This document shows, in pieces, positions 55,412 to 63,698 of a DNA stretch of 64,000 bases. The DNA is from a virus. The position numbers and the translations under genes are program-made. The stretch is from IMG/VR virus record IMGVR_UViG_3300046010_009647, positions 1 through 64,000 of that record. One strand, given 5' to 3'. The notes beneath the pieces are model-generated. The model did no database searches, was not told the DNA's origin, and saw nothing but the letters and a program-made list of their open reading frames with translations. How positions within the stretch are numbered: the stretch's first letter is position 1; every line of letters starts with the position of its first letter.

Positions 55412-56308
55412 TCACTGCACGCCTTGTGTATATGCAGTGTATTCATTAGTTGTAGGAAGCGTTGGCCGATTACCCGCAGCAATTGCCTCATTAACAACAT
55501 TTCCTGTTAGTACACCGCCAAGGGATCCTGCAAGGCCCGCAACCACGGCTTTTGCAGCTCTACCTTTACCTGTAGCGGCACGAGCCGCAGCACCTCCTGC
55601 AATGGCACCACCAGCAATACCAAGGGCAGATGGAATCGTAACTGGGTAGCCCAGAAGACGAGCCTCTGGATAACCCTGTAAATTCTCAGGAGTTGCCTTA
55701 AGCACGCCAAGCATACCTTTGTCTTGGTAGTGACTCCTCAAGAAATTACCGTAACGTTCAGGGGTAAGATCTGGAATATCTTTTTTCGCTTCTTCGTAAG
55801 CAAGGGGTCTCCCTGTACGCCCAAGGAAGAAGCGTTCAAATAACTCAGGAACCGGTTGACTTGTTTGACGGCGATCTTCTGATCCTTCCTCTGCATAGGA
55901 TTGCGCAAAACCCTTGGGCCTGAACAGCTCACCAACATTGGTAATGTCATAGGCGCCAGATACAGCAATAGCAGGTGCAACAGCAGCTGCCATTACAAGA
56001 CCAGTACCAAGTACACCCATTTCCTTAGATGCTTCTTTACCGATTGCAACACGAGCTGCTTTATCAGCTAAAGCGTTGGGATGATTGAATGCCCACCAAA
56101 CAGCCCTGGTGCCATCGGTAACAATATCTGTGAGCAGACGTGCTGAATAAGCGCCAAGAAACTCTTGAGGTTTTTGACGAAGAGTAATACCTTCCTGTTG
56201 TAGTTCTTGTTTAAATTGAGGACCAAAGACTGTTACACGTTGATTTGGGCGTTTATCAATTAAACGCAATCCAGTTTTAGCGCCTGAAACAAAAGGAATG
56301 TCAGCCAT
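55412..56308 (-). CDS. Virion protein with membrane-like segments
   Basis: 298 residues. VTVFGPQFKQELQQEGITLR at the N-terminus, one hydrophobic helix (VLGTGLVMAAAVAPAIAVSG) and a Gly/Ala-rich C-terminal part. The next gene begins 1 nt away. Not recognised. Confidence 0.5.
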   Translation of the reverse strand: MADIPFVSGAKTGLRLIDKRPNQRVTVFGPQFKQELQQEGITLRQKPQEFLGAYSARLLTDIVTDGTRAVWWAFNHPNALADKAARVAIGKEASKEMGVLGTGLVMAAAVAPAIAVSGAYDITNVGELFRPKGFAQSYAEEGSEDRRQTSQPVPELFERFFLGRTGRPLAYEEAKKDIPDLTPERYGNFLRSHYQDKGMLGVLKATPENLQGYPEARLLGYPVTIPSALGIAGGAIAGGAAARAATGKGRAAKAVVAGLAGSLGGVLTGNVVNEAIAAGNRPTLPTTNEYTAYTQGVQ

Positions 56309-56309
56309 G

Positions 56310-56825
56310 TTACGCCACTCCTGGTTGTGAGAACAGCGCTAATTCTTCTGGTGAAAGGTAATTAGCTATGTTTGGCAGTTCTTTGTCGACGTAATCATTG
56401 AGGAATTCAATGCCAGCAGTTTGAAATTGTGTACCAGGTGCAACTGCTTGTACGTCAAGTTTATTGATTGCCGCACGTTGACCCATTTCCTGCATGATTT
56501 GCTGGGACTGCGACATATCCGTTGGTACCGGACGGTTCCCATACAAAAGATTAGACGCAGCAACGGTTGAACCAAGGGATGCGCCGATATTAGCGACGTT
56601 TTCTACAGTGCCCCGAACCAAGGGATTTTTAACATTACGCGTCAAACCACGAGCTGCCATGGTTGCAGGAAAAGCAGCTGCAAGATCCATCAAACCATAA
56701 GTAGCAGCGGCAGTTGGTCCTTCCAACAAACCGAAGCCGGCCGCTAGTGCGCTGCCAGGTACAACAGATTTTGCGACATCACCTGCGTTGCGTCCTACAA
56801 AACCTAATAAACGTTGGAAGTTCAC
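56310..56825 (-). CDS. Virion protein with glycine-rich hydrophobic region
   Basis: 171 residues, GTG start. FVGRNAGDVAKSVVPGSALA and AATYGLMDLAAAFPATMAAR form hydrophobic helices. The C-terminus is acidic (DYVDKELPNIANYLSPEELA). Probably interacts with the neighbouring internal proteins. Function unknown. Confidence 0.5.
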   Translation of the reverse strand: MNFQRLLGFVGRNAGDVAKSVVPGSALAAGFGLLEGPTAAATYGLMDLAAAFPATMAARGLTRNVKNPLVRGTVENVANIGASLGSTVAASNLLYGNRPVPTDMSQSQQIMQEMGQRAAINKLDVQAVAPGTQFQTAGIEFLNDYVDKELPNIANYLSPEELALFSQPGVA

Positions 56826-56856
56826 CTATCTACTCTTTTCTTTTTATTATAAAACG

Positions 56857-57417
56857 TTAGGCTTCTTCAATTTCTTCTGCGCTTGGTTTCTTGGTGTCTT
56901 CACCTTTGAGCAGCTGTGCTACCGAGACATTTCCTTCTGCTTCATTCTCGGCTTTATTTTCAGCTGTTGCCATTAAGTAGCCCTTGGGATCTGGGTTAGC
57001 AGCACGTGGCATTGGATTGCTAATACGATCATCAGGTTTAAGTGTGGGACTTAATGCATACATGTCCCGCCAAATAGGATTAAAGCCTGGTTGATCTTCT
57101 GGACGTTGTTTTGTTAACGCACGTCCCACGTTAAAGTCATAGTCTTCTTTGCGATTAAAACGTCCAATACCAGCAAAGATCTCTAAGTTTTGGGCATCCT
57201 CACCAACAAATTGAAGGCCTGGGTTGAAACGCAGTTTACGTGTCTGAATGCGCCGCAAAAGGTCTGTGTTATCAAACCGGTTTGGGGTCCAGGGTGCAGT
57301 GCCACTATCTGCTTTAGCAGAAAAAAGATCATCAAAATTTAGCTGACGCTTTTTAGCGAATACATCTTTTGTGTAATCAATGTATCTGCCAAGCTCTAAG
57401 CGATGATCTTTTGCCAT
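56857..57417 (-). CDS. Hydrophilic hypothetical protein
   Basis: 186 residues, soluble, with FNPGLQFVGEDAQNLEIFAG and an acidic C-terminal tail (KKPSAEEIEEA). Its ATG shares a base with the stop of the basic 75-residue gene. Role unknown. Confidence 0.5.
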   Translation of the reverse strand: MAKDHRLELGRYIDYTKDVFAKKRQLNFDDLFSAKADSGTAPWTPNRFDNTDLLRRIQTRKLRFNPGLQFVGEDAQNLEIFAGIGRFNRKEDYDFNVGRALTKQRPEDQPGFNPIWRDMYALSPTLKPDDRISNPMPRAANPDPKGYLMATAENKAENEAEGNVSVAQLLKGEDTKKPSAEEIEEA

Positions 57418-57644
57418 TAGTCTTCAGATTTACTGGTATCTTTTTTCTTTTTTAACCCTACCAGGGTTTGACGTAACCGTGCTTGCTTTACGGTCTTGTC
57501 ATCATATTTATCTGGACTAGCAAGGACATTAGCCTGGAGCTGAGCAGAGGTAATACCCTTCTTCTTAGCCTTGGCAGTGAAGGCGCCTTCCTTCATCTCC
57601 ATACCTTGAATCCACTTCTTGTCTTTCTTTTTCTTTTCAGCCAT
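57417..57644 (-). CDS. Small Lys-rich protein
   Basis: 75 residues from ATG 57644, MAEKKKKDKKWIQGMEMKEG. The segment KGITSAQLQANVLASPDKYD recalls a helix-forming domain found in phage and bacterial small basic proteins. Could bind packaged DNA. Overlaps the 1033-residue gene's end slightly (57647 region) without shared codons. Confidence 0.5.
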   Translation of the reverse strand: MAEKKKKDKKWIQGMEMKEGAFTAKAKKKGITSAQLQANVLASPDKYDDKTVKQARLRQTLVGLKKKKDTSKSED

Positions 57645-57646
57645 GA

Positions 57647-60600
57647 TCAACGACTCCGACGTTTACCAGCACGGCGTCCTGCTTGTGCCATAAGTTGTTG
57701 AGTTACAACTTCAAGGCCAGAGGGAAACCTTTGTGGTGAAAAAACAATTTTTTCTGGTTCAACTTTAGCAAGGGCTTGCCTTGTTGATTGCATCTCAGTG
57801 CCAATACGTTGCGGGTCAAGTGCTTGTAATTGTTGGCCGAGGTCACCAAAGCGAAGCGTCATCGGCTTCGAGGGTTGCTGTGTTGTGCCAAGTCGTGTTC
57901 CAACCGAAACTCCTGCTGGATATTGCTGAAGATTGGTTTCAGGTACCAAGTAGAATTCACGTGTGGGTCCAATAATCGGACCGCCGGTGTAAAGAGGTTT
58001 GTTGGCTGGACTGGTGAGCCTACGCTGCTGTTCTGGTGTTTGAGCAGATTTAAGCTCAACAGAACCGTAATAAGCAGACGGCCCTTCCTCTAAGTATGTA
58101 TCTACATCAACGATATCTTCGGAGCCGTAACCAACACGTTCACCCGTAGGTTTACCAGAAAGATCCTTGGGTGAGAACATGACATCCCTTGGAACAGGAC
58201 CCGAAACCCTACGTGTAAGAGAGGGGTCAGCTTGCGAAACACTCCGATAGTTTTTGGGCATTAAGCCTTCTTGTTGTGCAGCGATAAGATCTTCGTTTGT
58301 AATTGGATAAACTTCACCACTCTTGCCAAGGCTTACCAGGTGCCTTTGGGCTGCTGGATTTCCAGGGCGTCCAATAATGCCTTGGACAAATTCGTAAGCA
58401 GTAGGTGACTCAAGAACAGGAAGTTGAATTCCTTTTTCCGAGCGAAGCTCATTTTGAACACGACCCGCAATGCGCACGTTGGCCTGTGGAACCTGGACGC
58501 CTGCTTGGCGGGCAGCTTTAGCAACAGGATTCTCTTTAAGATTTCCACGGCCTGCGGCCATGTTTAAGAAATTATTAATAGACTGAATACTTTCAGTAGG
58601 TACGCCAATCTTGCTGAGGTTTGAAGCTTCACGTTTAGCTTTTGTCAATTCGTCGTTTAATTGACGTTGTGCGCGGATCATGGCATCTTCCATATCAGCG
58701 CGACGAACGCGAGCGGCATAACTGACAGGGTTACCTTCTGTATCTTCAACCTGGAGAGGAGCCTGAACAATTTCATCGGTTGCCTCATAAACATCCGAAA
58801 GGAAGTTATAAGGTTTGCCGTATTGTGAAACGCCTTGTTTCCTGACTTGGCCAACAGGTTGATTAATGGCTGCATTAAGTGCAGTCATTTCTTGTTCATA
58901 AGCATCGTTAGAAATTAATCCTTGCTTAAGTTGACGCTGTAGATTGCGCTCAGCGCGTTCAACGTTTTTAGATTTAGAAAGCAATCCAGGGATTGCTACA
59001 GGTTGCGTAGTAATGTAATCAGGATCGTAAGGCTTGCGTCCAATTTTGTATAGATACTCACCGGTTTCCTCACCAGTATCCGATAAACGTGTTAAGTCAA
59101 GATCAGAAACAGTTAAGTTCGTAAGCGTTGGTTCAGACTCTCCGGGGGCAAAAGTAACTCCTTGTGCAATTTTAGTTTGACGACCAGCCTTTGTGGTGTA
59201 AGGGCTGTACTGAATGTTGTACACTTCATCAGGAATTTCTATGTCAGGTGCCCCACCAACTAGGCGCCCTTTCTGAGAACCGCGTCCGGATTGGGGAGTA
59301 ATTACCTCACCCGTTGGCGCATCAAAGTACAATCCTTCCTGCAAACCTTCTTGTACATATTTGCTCTGCCCAAGATCACCAACGGTTCTTTCGTATACGT
59401 CGGTTAAAGTACGACCGGTGTCAATGTATTTTTGAGCTTTGACACGAAGTTCCGGCATTTGTTTGCCAAACGCTTCTGCATCTGCAATTGCACGTTCCTT
59501 GTTAACAAGGAAAGGAACTTCAACCTCTACTTTTTCACCTGCTTCAACGCGTCGGATGGTGTCTTCGTCAAGCATTTCGCGGAAGCGCTGTGTTGGATAC
59601 AAGTTACCATCATTGTCGGCTTCAATGCGAGTAGGTATATCTAGGTCATACGCATCAATAGGCCGCACTTCTCGAGAGGGAAAATAAATGCCGGTATCAG
59701 GACCTGCACGATGAAGTGTGTCCCATTCTGTTGCAAATTTATCAATGCCGTATTGATATTGTTCAGAAAGTTTTTCTTGTTTAATTCGACGCGTTTCAAG
59801 GTTTTCTGTCTGACGTGTCAAAAACTCTTGTGGATCAGTTAAAAGAGTTTTTCTAGAGGGGTCGACTGTTTCAACTACCTCAACACCTCCTTCAACGCCA
59901 AACAAATCTTGCAAAGGATCATAGTCGCCCTCTTTAAGTTCAAGAACAGATTCTTTTCCTCCACGGAAAGAACGCCGTACTTCACCTGTGGGATTTACCA
60001 AATCACCTGACACAATACGACCTGTGCGATCAACGTCTGCATTTACAACATTTAGTGCTCTAGCAAAAGCGGTTGGCCCTCCTTCAACAGTTGCAGCATT
60101 GTAAGAAGGATCCAAGAAGTCGCGGTTACCTGTGTTTGCAAAAGCTTCGATACGAGCATTGATTTCAAACTCAGGCAAGCCGGCTTCACTCAGTTGACTA
60201 AGGGCTGGGCTGACATATTGGGCTTTATCACGACGAGTTAATTGAGCTTCTTTAATATCTCGTTGTTCGTTTTCAACTGTGTTCCTGTAATCTTGTTGAT
60301 CAAAACCTGTGTCATTAGCTTTGTTCTGTTGAGACACAACAGAAGGTGCTTCTTTTTGCTGGAGAGTTGTTAAGTCAACTGTAGCTTGAGGAATTGCAGC
60401 GGGAGGTGCTGCAACTTTTGAAGGGGAAGGAGTCGCACGCAGTGGAGGAGTGGCAGCAACAGTAGAAAGATCAGCTTGCTTAACACCTAACCCTGTTTGT
60501 TTTGTTTGAGAAGGACGACGGCCAGCTAATTTCATAGCGCCATACGTACCAGCGCCCAAAACACCTAAGCCTGCTGCTACAGCACCAAGAATCCCTGGTA

Positions 60601-60748
60601 CATTTGACTCCTCTTGCGGTTGACGAAGCTGATTACGGCGGAATTCAAGTACCTGTGGTGCTAACTCAGCCTTTTCTTCCGGATCTTCGGGGTATGGAGT
60701 CCCAGTGGCACGGCTGTATGCGGCAAAATCGGCAGGTGATAACGCCAT
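57647..60748 (-). CDS. Very large virion protein
   Basis: 1033 residues, the largest gene here. N-terminal ALSPADFAAYSRATGTPYPE, then one membrane-like segment (GILGAVAAGLGVLGAGTYGA, about 50-70), then a long soluble body rich in Gln, Glu and Arg, ending AQAGRRAGKRRSR, a basic tail. Probably an ejected internal protein or tail-length protein. No lytic or polymerase motif was found. First gene of the late minus-strand run, 120 bp from the divergent plus-strand gene. Confidence 0.6.
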   Translation of the reverse strand: MALSPADFAAYSRATGTPYPEDPEEKAELAPQVLEFRRNQLRQPQEESNVPGILGAVAAGLGVLGAGTYGAMKLAGRRPSQTKQTGLGVKQADLSTVAATPPLRATPSPSKVAAPPAAIPQATVDLTTLQQKEAPSVVSQQNKANDTGFDQQDYRNTVENEQRDIKEAQLTRRDKAQYVSPALSQLSEAGLPEFEINARIEAFANTGNRDFLDPSYNAATVEGGPTAFARALNVVNADVDRTGRIVSGDLVNPTGEVRRSFRGGKESVLELKEGDYDPLQDLFGVEGGVEVVETVDPSRKTLLTDPQEFLTRQTENLETRRIKQEKLSEQYQYGIDKFATEWDTLHRAGPDTGIYFPSREVRPIDAYDLDIPTRIEADNDGNLYPTQRFREMLDEDTIRRVEAGEKVEVEVPFLVNKERAIADAEAFGKQMPELRVKAQKYIDTGRTLTDVYERTVGDLGQSKYVQEGLQEGLYFDAPTGEVITPQSGRGSQKGRLVGGAPDIEIPDEVYNIQYSPYTTKAGRQTKIAQGVTFAPGESEPTLTNLTVSDLDLTRLSDTGEETGEYLYKIGRKPYDPDYITTQPVAIPGLLSKSKNVERAERNLQRQLKQGLISNDAYEQEMTALNAAINQPVGQVRKQGVSQYGKPYNFLSDVYEATDEIVQAPLQVEDTEGNPVSYAARVRRADMEDAMIRAQRQLNDELTKAKREASNLSKIGVPTESIQSINNFLNMAAGRGNLKENPVAKAARQAGVQVPQANVRIAGRVQNELRSEKGIQLPVLESPTAYEFVQGIIGRPGNPAAQRHLVSLGKSGEVYPITNEDLIAAQQEGLMPKNYRSVSQADPSLTRRVSGPVPRDVMFSPKDLSGKPTGERVGYGSEDIVDVDTYLEEGPSAYYGSVELKSAQTPEQQRRLTSPANKPLYTGGPIIGPTREFYLVPETNLQQYPAGVSVGTRLGTTQQPSKPMTLRFGDLGQQLQALDPQRIGTEMQSTRQALAKVEPEKIVFSPQRFPSGLEVVTQQLMAQAGRRAGKRRSR

Positions 60749-60868
60749 TTGGAACTTATGAGCTATAGATTTCTTGTTATCTGTATTTTAACGGGAATAA
60801 TTTAGAAAAAGCTGCGTACGTTAGACTATTACCAAGAGAAAACGCTAAACACCTGGGGAAATACAGAC

Positions 60869-61078
60869 ATGCACCCTAAGAATCGCATGGAAAAAGCAAT
60901 TGCCCTAGAAGCAATTGCTGATGTAGCTGAAAAGATGGAACAATCAGGTGCCAGTGGGATGGATGTTGCAGCATTTACGTCTGGTGCGCGGCAAAAGCTG
61001 ACAGAAGAGCGGCCAGATCCGGATAAATACGCAAAAGCTGCGGTGTCTGCGGCCAAGTGGAGTAAAGCAAACGCCTAA
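60869..61078 (+). CDS. Small helical protein
   Basis: 69 residues, MHPKNRMEKAIALEAIADVA, ending AVSAAKWSKANA. Mostly helical. Divergent from the late operon and closed by a strong terminator at 61107, so it is a single-gene unit. Possibly a regulator of late genes, inferred from position. Confidence 0.55.
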   Translation: MHPKNRMEKAIALEAIADVAEKMEQSGASGMDVAAFTSGARQKLTEERPDPDKYAKAAVSAAKWSKANA

Positions 61079-61106
61079 ATAATAACGTCAAGTAGATTAA
61101 TGTACA

Positions 61107-61133
61107 GCCGGGGCTAAATACCCCGGCATTTTT
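61107..61133 (+). terminator. Rho-independent terminator
   Basis: GCCGGGG (61107-61113) pairs with CCCCGGC (61121-61127) over a 7-nt loop and is followed by ATTTTT. Confidence 0.9.
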
Positions 61134-61369
61134 GTCTGTATTCTTGGGCAAAACCTTTGTAACACCTACAAATTTTAGGTGTTATGTACAGTGTGATACA
61201 AAAAGACCGGCCCTATAGAGGTCAAAAAAGGGAAAAAATTTTACTGGCGCTTCTCCAACACCCCACGCGACGTGAATTGCGTATAGAAAAAAAGAAAGGG
61301 TGGGTGGGTTGAAATAGTTATCGGGGGCTGCGCATCCGTAGAACGCAGAGTTCCATTGTATTCGGTACC
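61134..61369. other. Non-coding region with hairpin, A-runs and G-tracts
   Basis: Contains AACACCTA/TAGGTGTT (61161-61168 with 61176-61183), GACC...GGTC around 61207-61225, runs of A6-A7, and GGGTGGGTGGG (61298-61308) followed 14 nt later by G5. The mixture suggests an origin or a control region. No gene is visible. Confidence 0.45.
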
Positions 61370-61636
61370 ATGACGACAGTAATGACGACGATTAGCACAG
61401 ATGAGATGACTAGCCGACTTGTCGATGCAGCGTTCGCGCTGCGAGCAGGCAAGAAGGTTGTCATGAAGCCTGGCGTGCTGCGAGCCAGTGGCTGGTCAGC
61501 TAGCCAAGTGATTAAGTTCTTGTTAGAGGAACTGTATGAGTGCGAAGTTTACATGGATAACGACGTGATGTGGAAGGTGTGGATTACACGCCGCCCCGAA
61601 GATCACGGATTAGTTATCGAAGGCAGTTGCCGTTGA
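61370..61636 (+). CDS. Small hypothetical protein
   Basis: 88 residues. MTSRLVDAAFALRAGKKVVM, ASGWSASQVIKFLLEEL and DVMWKVWITRRPEDHGLVIE. Mixed alpha/beta, no membrane segment. Lies between two non-coding blocks and is followed by a hairpin at 61649-61668. Not recognised. Confidence 0.55.
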   Translation: MTTVMTTISTDEMTSRLVDAAFALRAGKKVVMKPGVLRASGWSASQVIKFLLEELYECEVYMDNDVMWKVWITRRPEDHGLVIEGSCR

Positions 61637-61953
61637 CGATTGTAATTTACCCTGGTGAGAGCCAGGGTTTACTACAGCCCTCAATCCCTACATTCCCCAC
61701 CTAATTACCGTACAATCCTTGTCAATTCACTAGGTATTTATACCTTTTGATACGAATTCGTATCGCGCGCGACCTCATTTAGGCTACAGCTGGGGGTTGG
61801 TCTTACAGAACAGTTGCAGCATATACCCGACCTACAGACTCGGGATTAACCGTCAAGCTGGACGTTAAACGTAGCAGACAACTCGGCGGTCGGTCACGAC
61901 CTTGGCATCCACACTTCAGTGGTTTAAGTCCAAGCTCACCCTACGGAGTAACC
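61637..61953 (+). promoter_or_regulatory. Structured control region before the small-gene array
   Basis: Begins with a terminator-like hairpin ACCCTGG/CCAGGGT (61649-61655 with 61662-61668) followed by TT. Then GGTAT-TT-ATACC (61733-61744) and the perfect 16-bp palindrome GATACGAATTCGTATC (61749-61764). Further downstream several hairpins follow, e.g. CGTC-AAGCTG-GACG and GGTCG-GTCA-CGACC. TTGTCA at 61719-61724 could be a -35, but no well-spaced -10 is seen. CGGAG precedes GTG 61954. Confidence 0.45.
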
Positions 61954-62151
61954 GTGGACTACACCGTCAACATCATCGAGCGTAACGGTCAGTACTTCCT
62001 CCAAGAAGTCTTTGCAGTTACTGAGTTCCAGTATGTGGAACAAGTGACTGCAGGTCCGTTCCAAGCTCGATGGCAAGCAGACGTGCGACGCTCACAGGAG
62101 TATCCGGCATACCGGGGACTAACTGATGAGTACTGCCGTCTGCAACACTGA
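61954..62151 (+). CDS. Array gene A, hypothetical
   Basis: 65 residues from GTG 61954, with CGGAG 5 nt upstream. MDYTVNIIERNGQYFLQEVF, then WQADVRRSQEYPAYRGL. First ORF of the hairpin-separated array. Function unknown. Confidence 0.6.
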   Translation: MDYTVNIIERNGQYFLQEVFAVTEFQYVEQVTAGPFQARWQADVRRSQEYPAYRGLTDEYCRLQH

Positions 62152-62235
62152 TCCGTTAAAGCGGGTTGGGAGGTGCAAACCCTCCCACAGTTATTGCCCC
62201 CAGCGGAGATGGGCACCGCACACACGGAGAACACC
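62152..62235 (+). repeat. Intercistronic hairpin cassette R1
   Basis: TCCGTTAAAGCGG follows the stop, then a 7-bp stem TGGGAGG/CCTCCCA with loop TGCAAAC (62167-62187), then TGCCC/GGGCA (62195-62199 with 62211-62215), then a C/A-rich leader. Confidence 0.7.
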
Positions 62236-62316
62236 GTGACCTTCACCGTTACCGAAACACTCGCACTCGCCGCCATCTTTGTGGTGGCATGTGTGATCGG
62301 TTACGTTACCGACTGA
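62236..62316 (+). CDS. Array gene B, 26-residue membrane peptide
   Basis: GTG 62236 opens MTFTVTETLALAAIFVVACV then IGYVTD. The length is just one membrane span. GGAGAACACC precedes the GTG. Too short for normal gene callers, but the flanking cassettes mark it as a unit. Confidence 0.55.
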   Translation: MTFTVTETLALAAIFVVACVIGYVTD

Positions 62317-62393
62317 TCCGTCTAAGCGGGAGGCAGGGTGCAAACCCCTGCCCAGTCATTGCCACAATCCCGTGGCATCTACACCAAACGACA
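62317..62393 (+). repeat. Intercistronic hairpin cassette R2
   Basis: TCCGTCTAAGCGG, then a 7-bp stem GGCAGGG/CCCTGCC with loop TGCAAAC (62332-62352), then TGCCAC/GTGGCA with loop AATCCC (62360-62377), then a C/A-rich leader. Confidence 0.75.
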
Positions 62394-62573
62394 GTGACTC
62401 AACGCATTGCAACCTACGTGATCATCGCTGCTTCCATCATGGGTATTGGTGGGCAAGCCGTTATCTACTTCACAGATAAGGCAACTGCTCACCAATGCAT
62501 TAACCATGACTGGCCTAAGGAGCATGACACACTCCACCGTAACTGGTGCATCACCAACGGTTACGACATCTGA
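62394..62573 (+). CDS. Array gene C, small membrane protein
   Basis: 59 residues from GTG 62394: MTQRIATYVIIAASIMGIGG, a membrane span, then a Cys-containing outer part (CINHDWPKEHDTLHRNWC). No SD; the leader is CTACACCAAACGACA. Function unknown. Confidence 0.55.
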   Translation: MTQRIATYVIIAASIMGIGGQAVIYFTDKATAHQCINHDWPKEHDTLHRNWCITNGYDI

Positions 62574-62652
62574 GTCCGTTTAAGCGGCGTTCCAGGGTGC
62601 AATTCCCTGGTTCAGTATTGCCACAACTCAGTGGCATCTCACGACACTACCT
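62574..62652 (+). repeat. Intercistronic hairpin cassette R3
   Basis: TCCGTTTAAGCGG, then a 6-bp stem CCAGGG/CCCTGG with loop TGCAATT (62592-62610), then TGCCAC/GTGGCA with loop AACTCA (62619-62636), then a C/A-rich leader. Confidence 0.75.
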
Positions 62653-62814
62653 ATGACTTACTACGTCATCATCAAGAATCACGACGAATTCTCTCAGGCT
62701 TATCTCCAGGGCTGTGAGCAATCATTTAATACTGAGCAACAAGCTCAGGATTACATTCAAACATTTGAGGATTGGGAGCAAGATCTCCTGGAGATTGACT
62801 TCAATCCTTTCTGA
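62653..62814 (+). CDS. Array gene D, small acidic protein
   Basis: 53 residues: MTYYVIIKNHDEFSQAYLQG and an acidic helix (YIQTFEDWEQDLLEIDF). No SD; the leader is CTCACGACACTACCT. Function unknown. Confidence 0.55.
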   Translation: MTYYVIIKNHDEFSQAYLQGCEQSFNTEQQAQDYIQTFEDWEQDLLEIDFNPF

Positions 62815-62893
62815 GTAACAGGCGTGATGCCAGGGGATCAAATCCCCTACTCAGTATTGCCACAATCCCGTGGCATTTACTCAACTCAACACT
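62815..62893 (+). repeat. Intercistronic hairpin cassette R4
   Basis: AGGGG/CCCCT with loop ATCAAAT (62832-62848), then TGCCAC/GTGGCA with loop AATCCC (62858-62875), then a C/A-rich leader. The upstream CCGTTTAAGCGG part is replaced by GTAACAGGCGTGATGCC. Confidence 0.7.
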
Positions 62894-63142
62894 ATGCTGT
62901 GCTACTACCCATACGAAGGTGCAACCGAGCGCATCACCTGGCATGGAGGAGAATCAACCATGCTTCACTACCAAGTGCAGGTTGATGACTACAAGGGAGA
63001 TCCTGACTGGATCGACCGTTACTCCCAGACACTTGGCGGAGGTATCCCTTGTGGTACTAAGGAGTTATTAGCTGCTATGTCTGATTACTATCAGCACATC
63101 AGCCAACTCCATCTCGACACAATGGCTGGAACTATCTTCTGA
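62894..63142 (+). CDS. Array gene E, hypothetical
   Basis: 82 residues from ATG 62894, MLCYYPYEGATERITWHGGE, then YQVQVDDYKGDPDWIDRYS. Soluble, Tyr/Asp-rich. The leader CTCAACTCAACACT lacks an SD. Function unknown. Confidence 0.55.
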   Translation: MLCYYPYEGATERITWHGGESTMLHYQVQVDDYKGDPDWIDRYSQTLGGGIPCGTKELLAAMSDYYQHISQLHLDTMAGTIF

Positions 63143-63210
63143 TTCCTGCTCTAAGGGGCTTCGGCCCTTTACTGCAGGATTCAACTCCTGCTCCCATACC
63201 ACACAACACC
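63143..63210 (+). repeat. Intercistronic hairpin cassette R5
   Basis: AAGGGGC/GCCCTTT with a C(TTCG)G tetraloop (63153-63170), then GCAGGA/TCCTGC with loop TTCAAC (63174-63191), followed by TCCCATACCA and ACACAACACC before the ATG. The second hairpin is very close to a tRNA T arm. Confidence 0.65.
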
Positions 63211-63399
63211 ATGACTAAACTCAACATCCGTAAGAACCTTGCGTCAATCCTTGCCAATACTGCAGCAGCAGTTGAGAATGCCAAGGTACCTACCAAGGCA
63301 GGCATGACAGAGAAGCTGAACGAGTATCGTACTCGGGCGGCGGCACTCATCATGCCGAACGACATGGCATTCATCATCCAACCCAAGCAAGGTAACTGA
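63211..63399 (+). CDS. Array gene F, small basic helical protein
   Basis: 62 residues: MTKLNIRKNLASILANTAAA and KAGMTEKLNEYRTRAAALIM. Start preceded by CACACAACACC, no SD. Followed after 3 nt by gene G, the only pair in the array without a cassette between them. Confidence 0.55.
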   Translation: MTKLNIRKNLASILANTAAAVENAKVPTKAGMTEKLNEYRTRAAALIMPNDMAFIIQPKQGN

Positions 63400-63402
63400 T
63401 TC

Positions 63403-63618
63403 ATGCGACGCAACTACCAACGTAACTACTTCTCTGACTCCTGTGTTGCTATTGTTCTCGGCACTGGTCTTGGCTTATTCCTATCTGTTGGAGCACAGAA
63501 AGTTCTCAACAGACACTACAAGGCCACGTGCCACAACCAACCAGGACATAACCTGATCTACACCAAGTCTTTCCTTGGTGACACGTACTTTTGCATCAAT
63601 GCAAAGTACATGAACTGA
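63403..63618 (+). CDS. Array gene G, small membrane protein
   Basis: 71 residues: MRRNYQRNYFSDSCVAIVLG, one membrane helix (VAIVLGTGLGLFLSVGA), then a polar part with two Cys (TCHNQPG and YFCINAKYMN). N-terminus positively charged, so the C-terminal part is probably outside. Function unknown. Confidence 0.55.
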   Translation: MRRNYQRNYFSDSCVAIVLGTGLGLFLSVGAQKVLNRHYKATCHNQPGHNLIYTKSFLGDTYFCINAKYMN

Positions 63619-63698
63619 TCTCTGCACTTAAGCCTTCTCATCCTTGTGATGCGTGGCTTTTCTGCAGGGTTCTCCCTGCACTACACCAAACAACACCA
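63619..63698 (+). repeat. Intercistronic hairpin cassette R6
   Basis: AAGCC...GGCTT enclosing CATC/GATG (about 63630-63659), then TGCAGGG/CCCTGCA with loop TTCT (63663-63680), then CTACACCAAACAACACCA before ATG 63699. Confidence 0.65.

Noticed and set aside
62152-63698. Integron-like cassette array with attC sites
   Set aside because: The spacers are palindromic, but no paired RYYYAAC/GTTRRRY core sites are present and no integron integrase is seen.
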